Part shown: piece by piece, positions 22,201-31,784 of the stretch | How the letters are laid out: the number at the start of each line of letters is the position of its first letter | Position numbering within the stretch: the first letter of the stretch is position 1 | DNA from: Cladorhizidae sp. MBARI D1340-BT2 | Taxonomy: Eukaryota; Porifera; Demospongiae; Poecilosclerida; Cladorhizidae | Assembly: GCA_028752905.1 (NCBI GenBank) | Contig: JAQNBH010000014.1 | Span: 16,971,250 to 17,035,249, forward strand | Length of the DNA stretch: 64,000 bases | Direction of reading: 5' to 3' | The notes under the pieces: generated by a model | What the model saw: the letters and a program-made list of their open reading frames with translations, nothing else | What the model was told of the DNA's origin: nothing | Database searches by the model: none | Program-made: the position numbers and the translations under genes

Positions 22201-24197
22201 CACAGTCAGTGTGAATATTTATAGCTCCCATCTCAACTGAAACTATCATTGGCAGCTTCTTAGCTGCCTAAATGATGATTTTGGCAACCTTTAGCTCCAA
22301 AAAGACTCCCGGCGTGCCTTGAATCCTTCGCTAAGGTAGTGAACCAGCAGATTTAAAAGAAATCATGAAAGGAAAAACTTGAACTTCAACCTCAAGATCT
22401 GTGTTTCTATTCGTGTATCTGTCTTTGCTTTCTCCCACACATCAACAATGGTGGTCTACCCGTTAAAAAAATTATAAAAAATTAAAAAATAAAAATAATA
22501 ATAAATTAATTTAAAAAATACAATAAAAAAATTTTTATAAGACACCAAATATCTTCCTGTGCACGTCCATGACTCATTGGGTGCTTGACTGTGGTCAACA
22601 GGCTTTGGCACATCCATGACTCATTGGGTGCTTGACTGTGGTCAATAGGCTTAGGTAGTGATGGTTGTCAAAGACATAATCAAGCTAGCTAGTCATGAAT
22701 GTGCTTTTTATACTGGGTGAAGACCATCCTTCACTTGTCTCGAGCTAAGCTATGCAGCTGAATTTGCAGTGAATAGTCGTCAAACAAAAAGTTAACCCAA
22801 AGCAAGCAACTCTTCAACAATGCAGGGCATTGTGTGTACTCTAGCAATAGAAAATATAGAAAACATCTGCTGGGTCTTGGAGTTCTCCGTGTAACTCTTG
22901 CGAAGTCCTTGAAGGAGGCTGCAGCTGATCCCTGGCCGACTCTTTATAATAACAAAGTATGGTGTGTATGTCGACTTAGATGAAGTGTTTAATTGGTGGG
23001 AGTGGTTCATCTCTACACGCTGGTTTGCCAAAGTGTTGGACTTTAAAGCAACAAGAAGGGAAGAAGAAAAGGAAATGATTAATTTTCGAAAACAAATGAC
23101 CGATATGTAAGGAAACAAAGGAGTGTACCATAGCACAACCAGTTAGATGATCCTTTACCATTTAAAACCATATAATTGATTATGCGATCACTAACCTGTT
23201 GAATGGGTAGGGTCTTGTTTACTTTCCTCTTTGACCAAATATGGTTGTTTGTGGTTAAATAAAAACATTCTTGTTCTTGTATGGGTGTGCACAAGTGAGA
23301 TTGAGAGGAGTGTGGTGAATGTTTGTGCGTGATGTGTAGCTGTATACTGTGTAGCAGTATACTGTATGTGTGTGCATACTGGTGTGTGTGGGTGGGCTTG
23401 GAAGAAGAGAAAGTGGTTTCTAGGTTATTATGATGTGTACTTTAAATCTTGTTCCATCTCCCTTCCCGACTACTCCTTGCACACACACAGAATTCAGCCA
23501 TCCACCATCCCTCCCAATCCTCATGGGAGCTGGCCACCCCCATCACCACCCTCACCATGCTCACACTCTGCCGCACATATCCCAATATGGCACCAGTCCC
23601 ACAAAGCACACTCCAGGCATGCACCATGATATCTCCTCCACTTCGCCTTCCTCCTCCATCACCCAAGCCGCCAACCCCATGCTCGGCAATGTCCTCCCTT
23701 TTGGAAACCCTCCTCTCTCCTCTCAGCACAAGTCTGGCTCTGTTATTTGCCTCAACCTTCCCGAGGGCAGGGATGGGCAGAAAAACTCAGTTGACGGACC
23801 AGCAGGCAACATTCATCTGTATGTCCCAAACAACATGGCCCTGGGTAATGATTTAAACTGGTTAGACCTGGACAACACTGGAGGCTTGGGGCTATCTCCG
23901 ACTCTTAACACGTTTGCTAGTCTTAACAACAGCCACTCAAACCCAGGTTCTCTTCCGCATGACCAATTCCACAGAGCCTTTCTGGAGGATGGAATGGCGA
24001 TGCAGATGGGGATGATGGGGGGCGGTGGTGGGGTGGCTAAGAGTTCCAACCCAGTGCTAAATAGTTATGGAGTGCTCCCGCACTGCGTTGGTAGCGGGGA
24101 GATGTCTTTCCTCGACCCGGGGATGATACAGCAATCTGGACTCTATCCTGCCACTGAGGAAGAGAGACTTCTAGAACTCGGACTCTCAACTAGTTAG
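7204..24197 (+). CDS. MRTF: Myocardin-related transcription factor (MRTF/MKL), five exons, 5' end missing
   Basis: Seen: exons 7204-7279, 7542-9717, 13864-13975, 22110-22167 and 23491-24197 join with matching phases (1, 2, 0, 1) and AG/GT borders into 1042 codons and a TAG stop. Domain order follows the myocardin family: two RPEL motifs, a basic box with KLRYHEYVPP, a Q-rich LQQQQLFLQFQ stretch, a SAP domain (DLKVSDLKVACKEMG), a short coiled coil, and a Ser/Pro-rich C-terminus with NWLDLD. Known of the family: RPEL motifs bind G-actin and hold the protein in the cytoplasm; released protein enters the nucleus and co-activates SRF through the basic and Q-rich region. Vertebrate MRTFs have three RPELs and about 930-1080 residues, so a first RPEL and the start codon probably lie in unseen upstream exon(s). 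Introns are 262, 4146, 8134 and 1323 bp; the two longest carry large minisatellites. MRTF is preferred over myocardin proper because the RPELs look intact, but the subtype cannot be resolved. Confidence 0.9.
7542..9717 (+). CDS. MRTF: MRTF large exon: RPEL, basic box, Q-rich, SAP, coiled coil
   Basis: The exon follows CATGCCACAG and ends at AATAG before a consensus GTGAGT donor. Within it: RPEL at 7595-7681 (core DKLAHRPGPLQLL), preceded by DPALQAKQLQL, which closely resembles the linker before the last RPEL in vertebrate MRTFs; basic box at about 8150-8250 (RKKQQKKYRKLRYHEYVPP); Q-rich segment at 8282-8344; SAP domain at 8537-8644 (36 residues, helix-turn-helix with a conserved GKKADL turn); predicted coiled coil at 8897-8972 (LAELHKEFNEMFERQ), in the position of the family's leucine zipper but shorter. 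The rest is Ser/Pro-rich with many SP sites, as expected for phospho-regulated MRTFs. An ATG at 7523 lies in the intron side of the acceptor and is not the start. Confidence 0.92.
10188..13527. repeat. 3.3-kb minisatellite, 23-bp unit, about 145 copies (MRTF intron)
   Basis: The unit is GTTGTGTGCATATAGCCAGC plus ATA, with three common variants at one site (TGCATATAG, TGTGTATAG, TGTATATAG). A rarer AGCAAAG variant pair occurs at about 12957-12985 and again 391 bp (17 units) later. One copy near 12121 is shortened. Because 23 is not a multiple of three and the unit has no stop on the - strand, all three - frames stay open for kilobases; these are not genes. Confidence 0.98.
13864..13975 (+). 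CDS. MRTF: MRTF exon: short Ser/Thr-Pro segment
   Basis: This 112-nt exon sits between TTACCCGGTCTAG and GTAGGTAAC. Its first base completes the Ser codon left by the previous exon and it ends in phase 0. It encodes 37 residues with an internal near-repeat (DLSTPPNEM, then DLFTPPDSM), both with TPP sites. It is supported by phase agreement on both sides and by the lack of stops, not by recognised homology. Confidence 0.75.
13976..15250. other. MRTF third visible intron, 5' part
   Basis: No coding signal was recognised. It contains one foldback-family fragment (14430-14526) and short near-repeats at 14245-14340 around CCCATGGGTAGG / CCCACAAGTAGA / CCCACGGGTAGG. Confidence 0.4.
14430..14526 (+). 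mobile_element. Foldback (MITE-like) element, partial copy A
   Basis: Contains GAGCATCTAGTCGAAACGTC, then TTGATTATTGAGAAGGTGAT, the conserved half-element shared with five other places in the window. Confidence 0.65.
15254..15500. repeat. CTA/CTG trinucleotide tract
   Basis: Interrupted runs of CTACTACTACTGCTACT. Open frames across it are compositional. Confidence 0.9.
15600..15790. repeat. Degenerate tandem repeats, about 50 bp
   Basis: Three to four loose copies share AACTGGCTTCAT...GTCAGTTAGAGGAGAGA. Confidence 0.5.
15940..16160 (+). pseudogene. Possible fragment of a transposon-type zinc-finger ORF
   Basis: The frame at 15954-16160 contains VSAEERAKQFKEDHILHSF. The string ERAKQF near an N-terminus resembles short zinc-finger proteins derived from hAT-like transposons as I recall them, but the expected Cys/His residues are absent. 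A foldback element follows directly. Weak support. Confidence 0.25.
16230..16350 (+). mobile_element. Foldback (MITE-like) element, copy B
   Basis: AATGACTTTCTC at the left pairs with GAGAAAGTCATT at the right. Between them lie GGAGCATCTAGCCGAAATGT and GAGTTCATTGAGAG at the outer end. Confidence 0.7.
16935..17152. repeat. Tandem array, 36 bp unit, six copies
   Basis: The unit is CCTACAGGGGGTTGGATGGA plus AAACTTGATTGGCAAC; one copy has a short internal duplication. The length is a multiple of three, so frames on both strands stay open. Confidence 0.92.
17430..17570. repeat. Tandem array, 22-30 bp unit, five copies
   Basis: Units centre on CATACTGTGCTGACCCAGTG with variable GTGTGTG spacers. 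Confidence 0.85.
17640..21455. repeat. 3.8-kb minisatellite, 32-bp unit, about 119 copies (MRTF intron)
   Basis: The unit is CAGTAGTAGTAAAGTATACA plus GCATGTAGAGTG. Variants at one site (TATAC, TACAC, TCCAC, GCACT) are arranged non-randomly: a TATACAACA copy followed by a GCACTGC copy occurs at 20371-20420 and again exactly 640 bp (20 units) later. The - strand lacks stops in all frames, giving apparent proteins over 1300 residues that are not genes. Confidence 0.98.
21456..22109. other. MRTF third visible intron, 3' part
   Basis: Contains GT-rich stretches (21990-22045) just before the next exon. No other feature was seen. Confidence 0.4.
22110..22167 (+). CDS. MRTF: MRTF exon: acidic/hydrophobic segment
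   Basis: This 58-nt exon lies between ATGATATAG and GTATGTG. It encodes MDTGDAISDIFDILGAEGE, an acidic segment with alternating bulky hydrophobic residues, which is typical of activation regions. It starts in phase 0 and leaves one base that pairs with AA of the last exon to give Glu. Support is phase and composition. Confidence 0.72.
22168..23490. other. MRTF last intron
   Basis: Holds an A/T-rich tract (22460-22540) and a two-copy 47-bp tandem duplication at 22562-22655 (TCCATGACTCATTGGGTGCT). No coding signal. Confidence 0.5.
23491..24197 (+). CDS. MRTF: MRTF terminal exon: transactivation region and stop
   Basis: The exon follows CACACACACAG and ends in TAG at 24195-24197. It encodes 235 residues: a His-rich stretch (GHPHHHPHHAH), then a Ser/Pro-rich part, then GNDLNWLDLDNTGGLGLSP at 23844-23900, which resembles the WLDL motif near the C-terminus of vertebrate myocardin-family activation domains. 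A short Gly run (GGGGG) follows, and the protein ends in an acidic leucine-rich tail (EEERLLELGLSTS). The frame continues without interruption from the previous exon. Confidence 0.85.
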
Positions 24198-24273
24198 CTC
24201 TCTCAAATCAATGTCCTCCATGTCTTCCACTCTTTCCTTCCGCATTTTTCATTCTGGAAACCTATGCTGCTTT

Positions 24274-24279
24274 AATAAA
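24274..24279 (+). terminator. Poly(A) signal AATAAA for MRTF
   Basis: A canonical AATAAA lies 77 nt after the MRTF stop, followed within 30 nt by a T-rich stretch. This implies a 3' UTR of only about 100 nt. Confidence 0.65.
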
Positions 24280-24299
24280 TGATTTTGCATTCCTTGTCT

Positions 24300-24450
24300 T
24301 TAATGATTTCTTCCTTCTTTTCTTTTTTTCCCTTTTTTTCCCCTCCTTCCCCCCCCCCCCCCCCCTTTTTTTGTTTTGTTTTTTATTTTTTTATTATTAT
24401 TTTTAAATTTTATATAGTTGTTGGCTTTTTTTAATTTTTTTTTTAACCCA
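24300..24450. repeat. Pyrimidine-rich low-complexity tract
   Basis: A T/C-rich run with about 17 consecutive C followed by long T runs, just downstream of the MRTF poly(A) signal. Confidence 0.85.
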
Positions 24451-24756
24451 ACTGCGTGTGTGTGTGTGTATGTATGCATTTCATCCATCTTCAATGCCGG
24501 AAGCTAAATCTGATGTCATACGATGTTTCTAGATAATGACCCCCTTTATCAATCACCAATAATAGTGTATCTTCATTTGAAGTTCAATTTTTGTTCCTGG
24601 CAGTTTTATTTGATTTACATTGGCACCTATACTTGATGTATTGGGAGGGTGGAAGGAGGGTATCAAAAGAAAGAGCTTCTGGTAGCTCATGTACTATAAT
24701 AAGCGCATGCCTCTATGTCCACACCTCGGCCACCTGCTATATAATCCTGTCCTAAC

Positions 24757-25003
24757 TAACAAACAGACTTGTCCTAAATATATATATTTAAATGGGTCAC
24801 CTGTCCTAACTACTAGACAGACTTGTCCTAAATATATATATTTAAATGGGTCACCTGTCCTAACTACTAGACAGACTTGTCCTAAATATATATATTTAAA
24901 TGGGTCACCTCTCCTAACTAACAGACCGACTTGTCCTAAATATATATATTTAAATGGGTCACCTCTCCTAACTACTAGACAGACTTGTCCTGAATACATA
25001 AGT
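24757..25003. repeat. Tandem array, 54 bp unit, about five copies
   Basis: The unit contains GTCCTAAATATATATATTTA, AATGGGTCACCTGTCCTAAC and TACTAGACAGACTT. It is a multiple of three and has no stop, giving matched open frames on both strands. Confidence 0.92.
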
Positions 25004-25140
25004 TATTGAATCATCTCCTAATTATGAGGTTCAACAAAGTCCTATCCTTTCATGTAAATAATGTAACTTTGAATCTTTAATTAAGTGTGTCGGTTTTTCA
25101 CATTATATACATATATAGTAGGTATGTTCCTTCTCCGTGA

Positions 25141-25410
25141 ACTCTCAGTTGGCACAAGCATATAATGACTTTCCACATGTAGATAATCAACTTAAAATTT
25201 GTTTCTTGTCATTATGGCTTCATGCTCCAGCCTTCATCTCTTCTCAATAATTAACTTATAATTTGTTACTCAACGTTTCGGCTAGAACAGCGGAAATGAG
25301 AGTTCTTTTTCATTTCCTGATGAAGGCTTGGAGTATCTAACCGAAATGTTGACTAACAAATTCTATGATTGATTGCTGAGATTGTCATATAGACTCGTAG
25401 AGTGTTCATT
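25141..25410. mobile_element. Foldback (MITE-like) element, copy C, complex
   Basis: Left flank ACTCTCAGTTGGCACAAGC, left arms GATAATCAACTTAAAATTTG and CAATAATTAACTTATAATTT, right arm GGAGTATCTAACCGAAATGT. Two left arms suggest nesting or partial duplication. Confidence 0.65.
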
Positions 25411-25572
25411 AAATGTATTGTATAAGCAACAGATGACCCTTTTCCTGTATGCTTAATGGGGAAGGGGGTTGCATCGACCTAATGTGATGTTCTTGATTGT
25501 GAGGGGGGAGGATAACTGACACGTTGGAGGGCGTGGCAGATTATGCTTAATTTGGTGCTTCTGAGCATCATG

Positions 25573-25592
25573 GGGGGGGGGGGGGGGGGGGT
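25573..25592. repeat. Poly-G run
   Basis: About 18-20 consecutive G. Its exact length is uncertain in any assembly. Confidence 0.85.
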
Positions 25593-26790
25593 TTATGCTG
25601 GTACAGCTTCAACTTACAGTATTTTATTCGCTTGATTTCTTGAAACTACCAACAACCTTTTTCTGCCACATTACATACAACAGTAAATCATAAAATAGCT
25701 TGAAGAACTGATTGAAAAACTGACATTTATATGATATCGATTTTTCAGAATTTGTGATCAGAGGACATCTGTTGGTCAATGAGCATAACTGAGAAAAATG
25801 GAAAGAGAAGAGAATGAAAGGGAAAATAATGAAAAGGTAGCAATAGCATTATCTGCCGGTCTATATATACACTAATGAGAGATTCTTGAGCATATTTTAT
25901 AGCAACAATACTTGAATCACAGCATTCCAGTGGCTAGTGATCCGCAAGGTATCCATGTAATACTTGGATTATGTTGAATTGGCAAAATGGCAGAGCAACA
26001 ACAAAAAAATACCGGCTAAAACTCACTGTGGCAGTTAGTCACAATGGCACTTCATTAAATCACAAAAGACAAGATTGTCTAGTATACTACAGCATGGTGT
26101 GCCTGGCATACTCACCAGTGCTTTAATGAGATTCATAATCCCACAAACTCGAAACCCAATTAGTATACGTGCCAAGTTTATAATTTGCCAATGACTTGTT
26201 TCTTCAGGATCTTGTGCCTATTACTTTCCCCCCACACATAACTTACATACATGTCATAATTTTACTAGCAGAAGACCCAAATTAGTGCAACGATTAATGG
26301 GTTCTTGACAAACACCAAAAGTTTTGGTAAAGGTCATCAATGTCGTAAACACAGTTATGAACATACAATATTGAGTCTAAGTCACTGCACTTTTTCATGC
26401 CCAGAAGTGATCAGTTGTTTCCACTCTGTGACAATGTGTAGACCACAGCATGTAATTACATGTGCCTATGTGTGTATATTATATATGAATAGAAAGACGT
26501 GTGTGTAACTAAGTGTTACACTTTGTAGGTTGCTTGACAAATACAAAATGTTTTATTTAACGAAGAAGAATATTAATAGGTTAAGCATCTTGTAGACGTT
26601 TGTGGTGTACATTGGTACAACTTAGTCATGTGTCTTGTGTATAATATATATATGAATGTGTATAGATATTCATAGCAAGGATAGCAAGGACCCTATATAG
26701 GATTAGGCTGAGTATGTGGATTTTTTTCAAAATCATACGTGAAGTTGGCGAGAAGGATGTGACGACTAATCATTTGCAGACTTGAAATTG
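25593..26790. other. Unique sequence, no gene recognised
   Basis: AT-rich with short open frames only. Nothing supported. Confidence 0.4.
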
Positions 26791-28720
26791 GAGCTGTAAT
26801 GGAAGATATGGTGAGCCTGTTGGCTCCTCGGCAATTGGGCTGTGGGATCAGTGGAGGTGCTGGAGTGGCAGTCCATGCTGCTAGATCCATGCTGCTAGAC
26901 AATATTTCCATGCTGCTAGACGAAATCTTGGGCAGCTATAGCCTAAACTTTCCCAGATTTGCCTTCAGTTCTATCCATAGGAACAAGACATTGGTGGCTG
27001 TTGAAGCCCCAGCCCCTGATATCTACCAGTTTGTCCACTCGGTGTATTCTTCACCATCCTCTCTTTTCTGTGCAAGATCATCACCTCATCACAACTCCTT
27101 TTTTGCCTGACCATCCACCGACACTTCTGACCTTTGTCAGCTGAATCTTGTGTGATTTATCTGGACGAGACTGGGTGGCTGTACAGAGGAGATTCTGCAT
27201 CTGGAGGTCATAGGGTCTATTTCAGAGATTGGTCTGATTTTAAATAACCGAAAGTTAGTGATGTCCAATTGCGAGGTGGAACATTATTATGGGAATACCT
27301 GGAGTAGGGTGGTTACCCATCAGATGCATGCTTACTGGGCTTCCCCCCCCCCCCCTCCCCCCTGGGAAATACAGATGGCATATCTACTGCTGCCCTGGGG
27401 ACAACTCCCTTGAAGTGATGGGTAGCAAGCCGAAAGAATTCTTCGTTCATGGCAGCATTGTTCTTCTCTGAAACTCATTTTCCATTCTGAAGCTCCTCTA
27501 TATCCTCAGGACTCCCCCCTGTTTCCTTTCTTCTGATCTTATCACCTACGATGCTTTGCTCAAATCAATCTTGAGTAGCACCATAAACATCCATTTTGGA
27601 GATCTTGATCCAGCCTGGTCACAAGCAACTCTGCATGTTAGATCTGGTGGTCTTGGCTTGCGGAGTGCTGTGGAGCTTGCTCCTTTTCTTTGCTTTTCTG
27701 GATTCAACTACTGCCACAGCCAATCTGGTCAAATGTATTCTTCCAGCCCACCTGCAGTCTCTACCAATACCCTGCCTAGATGCACTATGGTCTAATTGCC
27801 ATGACAACCCACCACCCCCTGGCTGCTAGCTGCATCCATAAGGCCTGGGACACCTCAGCAGTAGCCACAATTGTAACTTCTCTCTTGTATAATTCCCCAG
27901 ATGACTTGACCTGAGCTCGTCTCGTAGCAGCTGTCATGGAATTAGATGCATGGCTTCTGGCTGCTACCTGCATCCATAAGGCCTGGGACACCTCAGCAGT
28001 AGCCACAATTGTAACTTCTCTCTTGTATAATTCCCCAGATGACTTGACCTGAGCTCGTCTCGTAGCTGCTTTCATGGAATTATTTGCGTGGCTTCATGCC
28101 CTTCTCATTTCATCTCTGGGATTGTGAATGGGGATAAAAGTATCAGAGGGGGTCACTCTCTGTCGTCCACACTCCTGCCAACACTGTGGGGTTGAGGCAG
28201 GGCTCAGTAGTAGAAAGAGTGAAGGATACCATTATCATCATGCAGCCATCAACAACATTTTTTACAGGACTCAGGCATTGGCATGCATCCATTCTAGGCC
28301 TGAACCTTCGGGCCTGGACTGGTCAGATGAAAAACAGCCGGAGTAACAATGATCCCATGGAAAGATGTCCAGCCTGTTATCTGGGACACATCTTGTCCTG
28401 ACTCTCTCGCTCTGTCATAACGCTTCCTTGCCACCAGTAGCATGACAGCAGTGGCAATTTTGGCTGAAGAAAGGCAACAAGTACTCTTCCTAGGCCCTAC
28501 TCACTTCTTCTCCCCAATTGCTATTGAGACTCTGGACTCTGGGGGCAATAGAAATGAAAGTCTTCAAAGGAGTTGGCCGAAGAGTACTGCAAAGATAGGG
28601 GAGGCGAGAGCCCATGCATACCTACTACAGCCTCTCTCAGTGGCTGTTCATAGGGGGAATGCATGTCCATGCTGCAGGAGAGTGGGAGGATGGAGAGATG
28701 AACTTACTTTGTTTGTAACT
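26790..28720 (+). pseudogene. Decayed reverse-transcriptase retroelement
   Basis: Conserved blocks in several frames, in colinear order: LLAPRQLGCGISGGAGVAVH and VEAPAPDIYQFVHSVYSSPS (26810-27090), YLDETG near 27155 where RTs have a catalytic YLDD, LSSTINIHFGDLDPAWSQAT plus VRSGGLGLRSAVELAP (27565-27690), CRPHSCQHCGVEAG and SEGYHYHHAAINNIFYR (28150-28270), and GEARAHAYLLQPLSVAVHRG (28600-28660). These match, from memory, a reverse-transcriptase polyprotein family frequent in sponges, cnidarians and arthropods. Frameshifts and stops separate the blocks and the catalytic motif is altered, so it is dead. The element class was not determined. A 138-bp internal tandem duplication lies within it. 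Confidence 0.75.
27830..28085 (+). repeat. 138-bp tandem duplication inside the retroelement
   Basis: The segment beginning CATCCATAAGGCCTGGGACA starts at 27833 and again at 27971 with few differences over at least 110 bp. Confidence 0.92.
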
Positions 28721-28854
28721 GTATATTATGTTTTGTTGTTAAATTTGTTGTTGTTTTTGTCTGGTTTCTATTTTGGGAGGGGGGGTGGGGTGGGGGGTTA
28801 AACAGTTTATTCGTACCTTATCTAACTTATCTTTTTTTAAGGAGTGGATAACAA

Positions 28855-28920
28855 ATTATAAAAAATTTAATAAATAACAACAACAGCAACAACAACAACA
28901 ACAATAATAATAATAATGTG
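28855..28920. repeat. CAA/TAA simple repeat
   Basis: AACAACAACAGCAACAACAA followed by TAATAATAATAA. Confidence 0.85.
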
Positions 28921-29099
28921 TGATCAGCTGACATCATTAAATTTCTCATTTTTTTGTTGTTTTTATGACACACAAATCACACGACCTCTTATGCTCCAGG
29001 GGTACCATGCCAGTCTCTGGTAGCAGAAAGAATGGCCTCCTGGTTTGAACTACCTGCCCTAACTGAACTGTCTTGTTGAGAGAAGGTGGTTGTCCAGAA

Positions 29100-30480
29100 C
29101 ATATACAATTAGTACATTATGCAAGTCTTTCCAAAAGCTTTAAAGGCAAGAAGACTGAGGAAACAGACCTGTGATTGGCAGCAACCGACTCATCACCCGT
29201 TTTGAAAATTGGGATGACATATGCAAGCGTCCAGTCATCTGGTAACTTGCCCAGAAAGAGAATGATTGAACAATGAGGGTAGATATGGGCAACATCCACC
29301 CGCAATGCTCTCACACATCATCTGGTTCACACTGAAGTGAGGACAGGATTGGAGCCTCCCCATGTGAGGTGGGTGGAGCGAAGGGTGCAAATTCAGGAGA
29401 GAAGGTGGAGGGGAAAAGAGTGTTGAGAAGATTGGCCTTTTAAGGTCGGTTTTAGCAATAAAGGAGTCTCTACGCAATTCATGTGGAACACGATGATAGT
29501 CCCGCGAAACAGAGCAAAAGGAAGCCCAAACTCCTTTAATGTCCTGATCTTTCCAGAGAGTGAACAATAGAAGGGCTAGCAATCCTCAGAGCCGAGACAG
29601 TCTTGTTTCTAAGTGCCTTCTAGACCCCCCAGTTCTTTGGCAGGTTAATCTTCTTGGGGCTTTACACATTGTGCTTCACCATAGCCGTCAACCAAGGCAG
29701 GCTTCTCCTGTAGCTCTCAAGTAAGGAGGGAATGAACTTTAACAAGATGCTCTTCATGCTTGGTTTGAAAATATCCAGATAGTTTTCACGTTAACCTGAT
29801 CATCCTCAGCTAGCTTGTCAACCAAACACTCACTCATTCTTTCCAAAGCTGCTCTTTTATAGAGCTAAATCCTACCTTTAGGTCATCTTTGTTGATGAGC
29901 GAAAGAAAAACAGTTGATGCAGTTCTGGTCTGATGATGTTGAGACGTGAAGTAACTAGATGGTGTAAACACGATCTAACAGAGTAGCAGGGGAGTCCATC
30001 AGTCTTGTGGGCTCATCACAAACTGCATGAGGCTAAAGGATGAAGTTAGCCCTATTAAATCAAGGCACTGTGCAACACTCTGCTTCAGGAAGTCCACCTT
30101 GAAGTCACTCAGAAGTATAACCCTTCTATGAGCTGACAGGTCCTGATTCACTAACACTGAATCGAGTTCCTCCAGGGGGCAGTTCATGTTCGGCAGACAA
30201 TAATAAACACCCAACCACAGAGACCCTGCATTAGTATTAATCACAACACTCAAAAAAAAAATCGGTCACGCATGAGTGACATGATAACAAGAGACTCCCT
30301 AACCTACAACGGAACTCATCCTCCATGGGGGATGGTCATGACAAAGCAATCTATAAGATTGATCACTCTGGCGAATCTCAGTGTCAAACCCAGATTCAGT
30401 TAGGGCGATGACATCAGGCCTGTTATTGTCTGCCATAACCCTTAACTCAGCCATCTTTGGCACACACTTCTACAGTTTGT
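29100..30480 (-). pseudogene. LINE (non-LTR retrotransposon) relic
   Basis: On the - strand, an AP-type endonuclease fragment (30253 to 29999) reads LWLGVYYCLPNMNCPLEELD and RRVILLSDFKVDFLKQ, the latter equivalent to the usual LLGDFNVDF. Further on (29314 to 29117) comes SLGKLPDDWTLAYVIPIFKTGDES-type reverse-transcriptase sequence, which opens the LINE RT domain. The order endonuclease then RT is correct for a LINE. Stops and frameshifts separate them. The tail of RT with the YADD box is missing, so it is probably 3'-truncated or rearranged. Confidence 0.75.
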
Positions 30481-30499
30481 GTAGGACACAGGCAGTCCA

Positions 30500-31780
30500 G
30501 TAGCAAGGGTAGGTTGGTAGGACTTGCAGAGTTTTGGATTGAAGTGTCTCAAGAGGCTGGAGTTACATATAGCAGACTTTTTTTCCATTTTTGGCAGTAT
30601 CGGTTCACACTTGGCTTGACACATTCTTCAACACACATGCCTAAGCACTTGCAGTGATACCAAATATCACAATGTCAAACTGGACTCCTTCCTGATTGTC
30701 CAACAAGGGAACTTGTAGCTATTGAGGTAAAGTCCTAAAGTTCAGCAACTAGTCATATGCTGCTTCATCCTGTTGTTCATTAATCCACCTCAAACTCTGC
30801 CTTGCTGCCACTGGCAAAAAGGATCTTTACTATCACTGTCTGTACTGTTGAGGTCAATGGCCTCTGTGGCAATGACTTCCACAGGCTTCAAACAGTGAAT
30901 GCCATCACCTGCGCTGCTGGAAATCCTAATGGCTTTGAAAGAATGGACAAATATTGTCATAAGGTATAGTAAGGTAATACAAACATTATTAGGTTCAGCA
31001 TTAATATTTCTGCTTGTGCTTCAAATCCCTCACACTGCTCTTCTGCATTTGGAATCTTTGCCCTGCCTCTGTTAGAATGTGTCTCTGCAAATTCAATAAG
31101 TTTTAGTTTGCCTGCTGCATTGTGCCATTTCTTCCTAGCAGGTATTGCTATTTCTGCAGAGTGGGAGAGGCACGACCTATTTCACTGAAGGCAGCAGCTA
31201 GAGAGCGCTCTATTCAGACGGTAAATGCACTTAGTACGCTATTCCAGTTCTTTTTCATCTGCAATCAATCTTCCTTTTTTCTTCAAATACTTGCTCAACT
31301 AAAAACAATTAGATTTTGAGACAGTGGTTTAAAGCACATCCATCATCAGTTTCATCTCTTTTTTTGCTGGAAACTCCATACACTTCAGCAACTGGTAATT
31401 ACATTCCAGAAGAACAATTTATGCTAGTTTCACTAGTTTTCAATGGCCCTTCACGAAAGGGATCGGCTATGCTACTTGCATTCCGTGTGTGTTTGTGTGC
31501 ACGTGCATGCATGCGTGTAATAAATATGGTAAAGGATCACATCTGCTGTAGTGGATTTATCAAATAAAAAACTACTGGCTGGTTCAAAAAGAAAACAAAT
31601 GAAAAATTTACAAGAATTTGTATAATTATTTGTTCTGTTGATTTTCTCTTTCAATTTTGCTTTTATTGAATAATTAATCATGTAGCTCGACTTCAAATGC
31701 TGAAGGATTCTTAACAGTTTAAAATAATGTGCACCAGTATTGTACTGCACTCTTTAAAATATTAGGTCTTATAAGGTAAA
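30500..31780. other. No gene recognised
   Basis: Mixed unique sequence. Short open frames on both strands match no domain. Confidence 0.4.
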
Positions 31781-31784
31781 GGTC

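Noticed and set aside
25317..25350. CTGATGA ... GAAA in foldback copy C, recalling a hammerhead ribozyme core
   Set aside because: The base after CTGATGA does not pair with the base before GAAA, copy B has CTGATGC, other copies lack the box, and no helix III or cleavage triplet fits. A covariance-model search would settle it.
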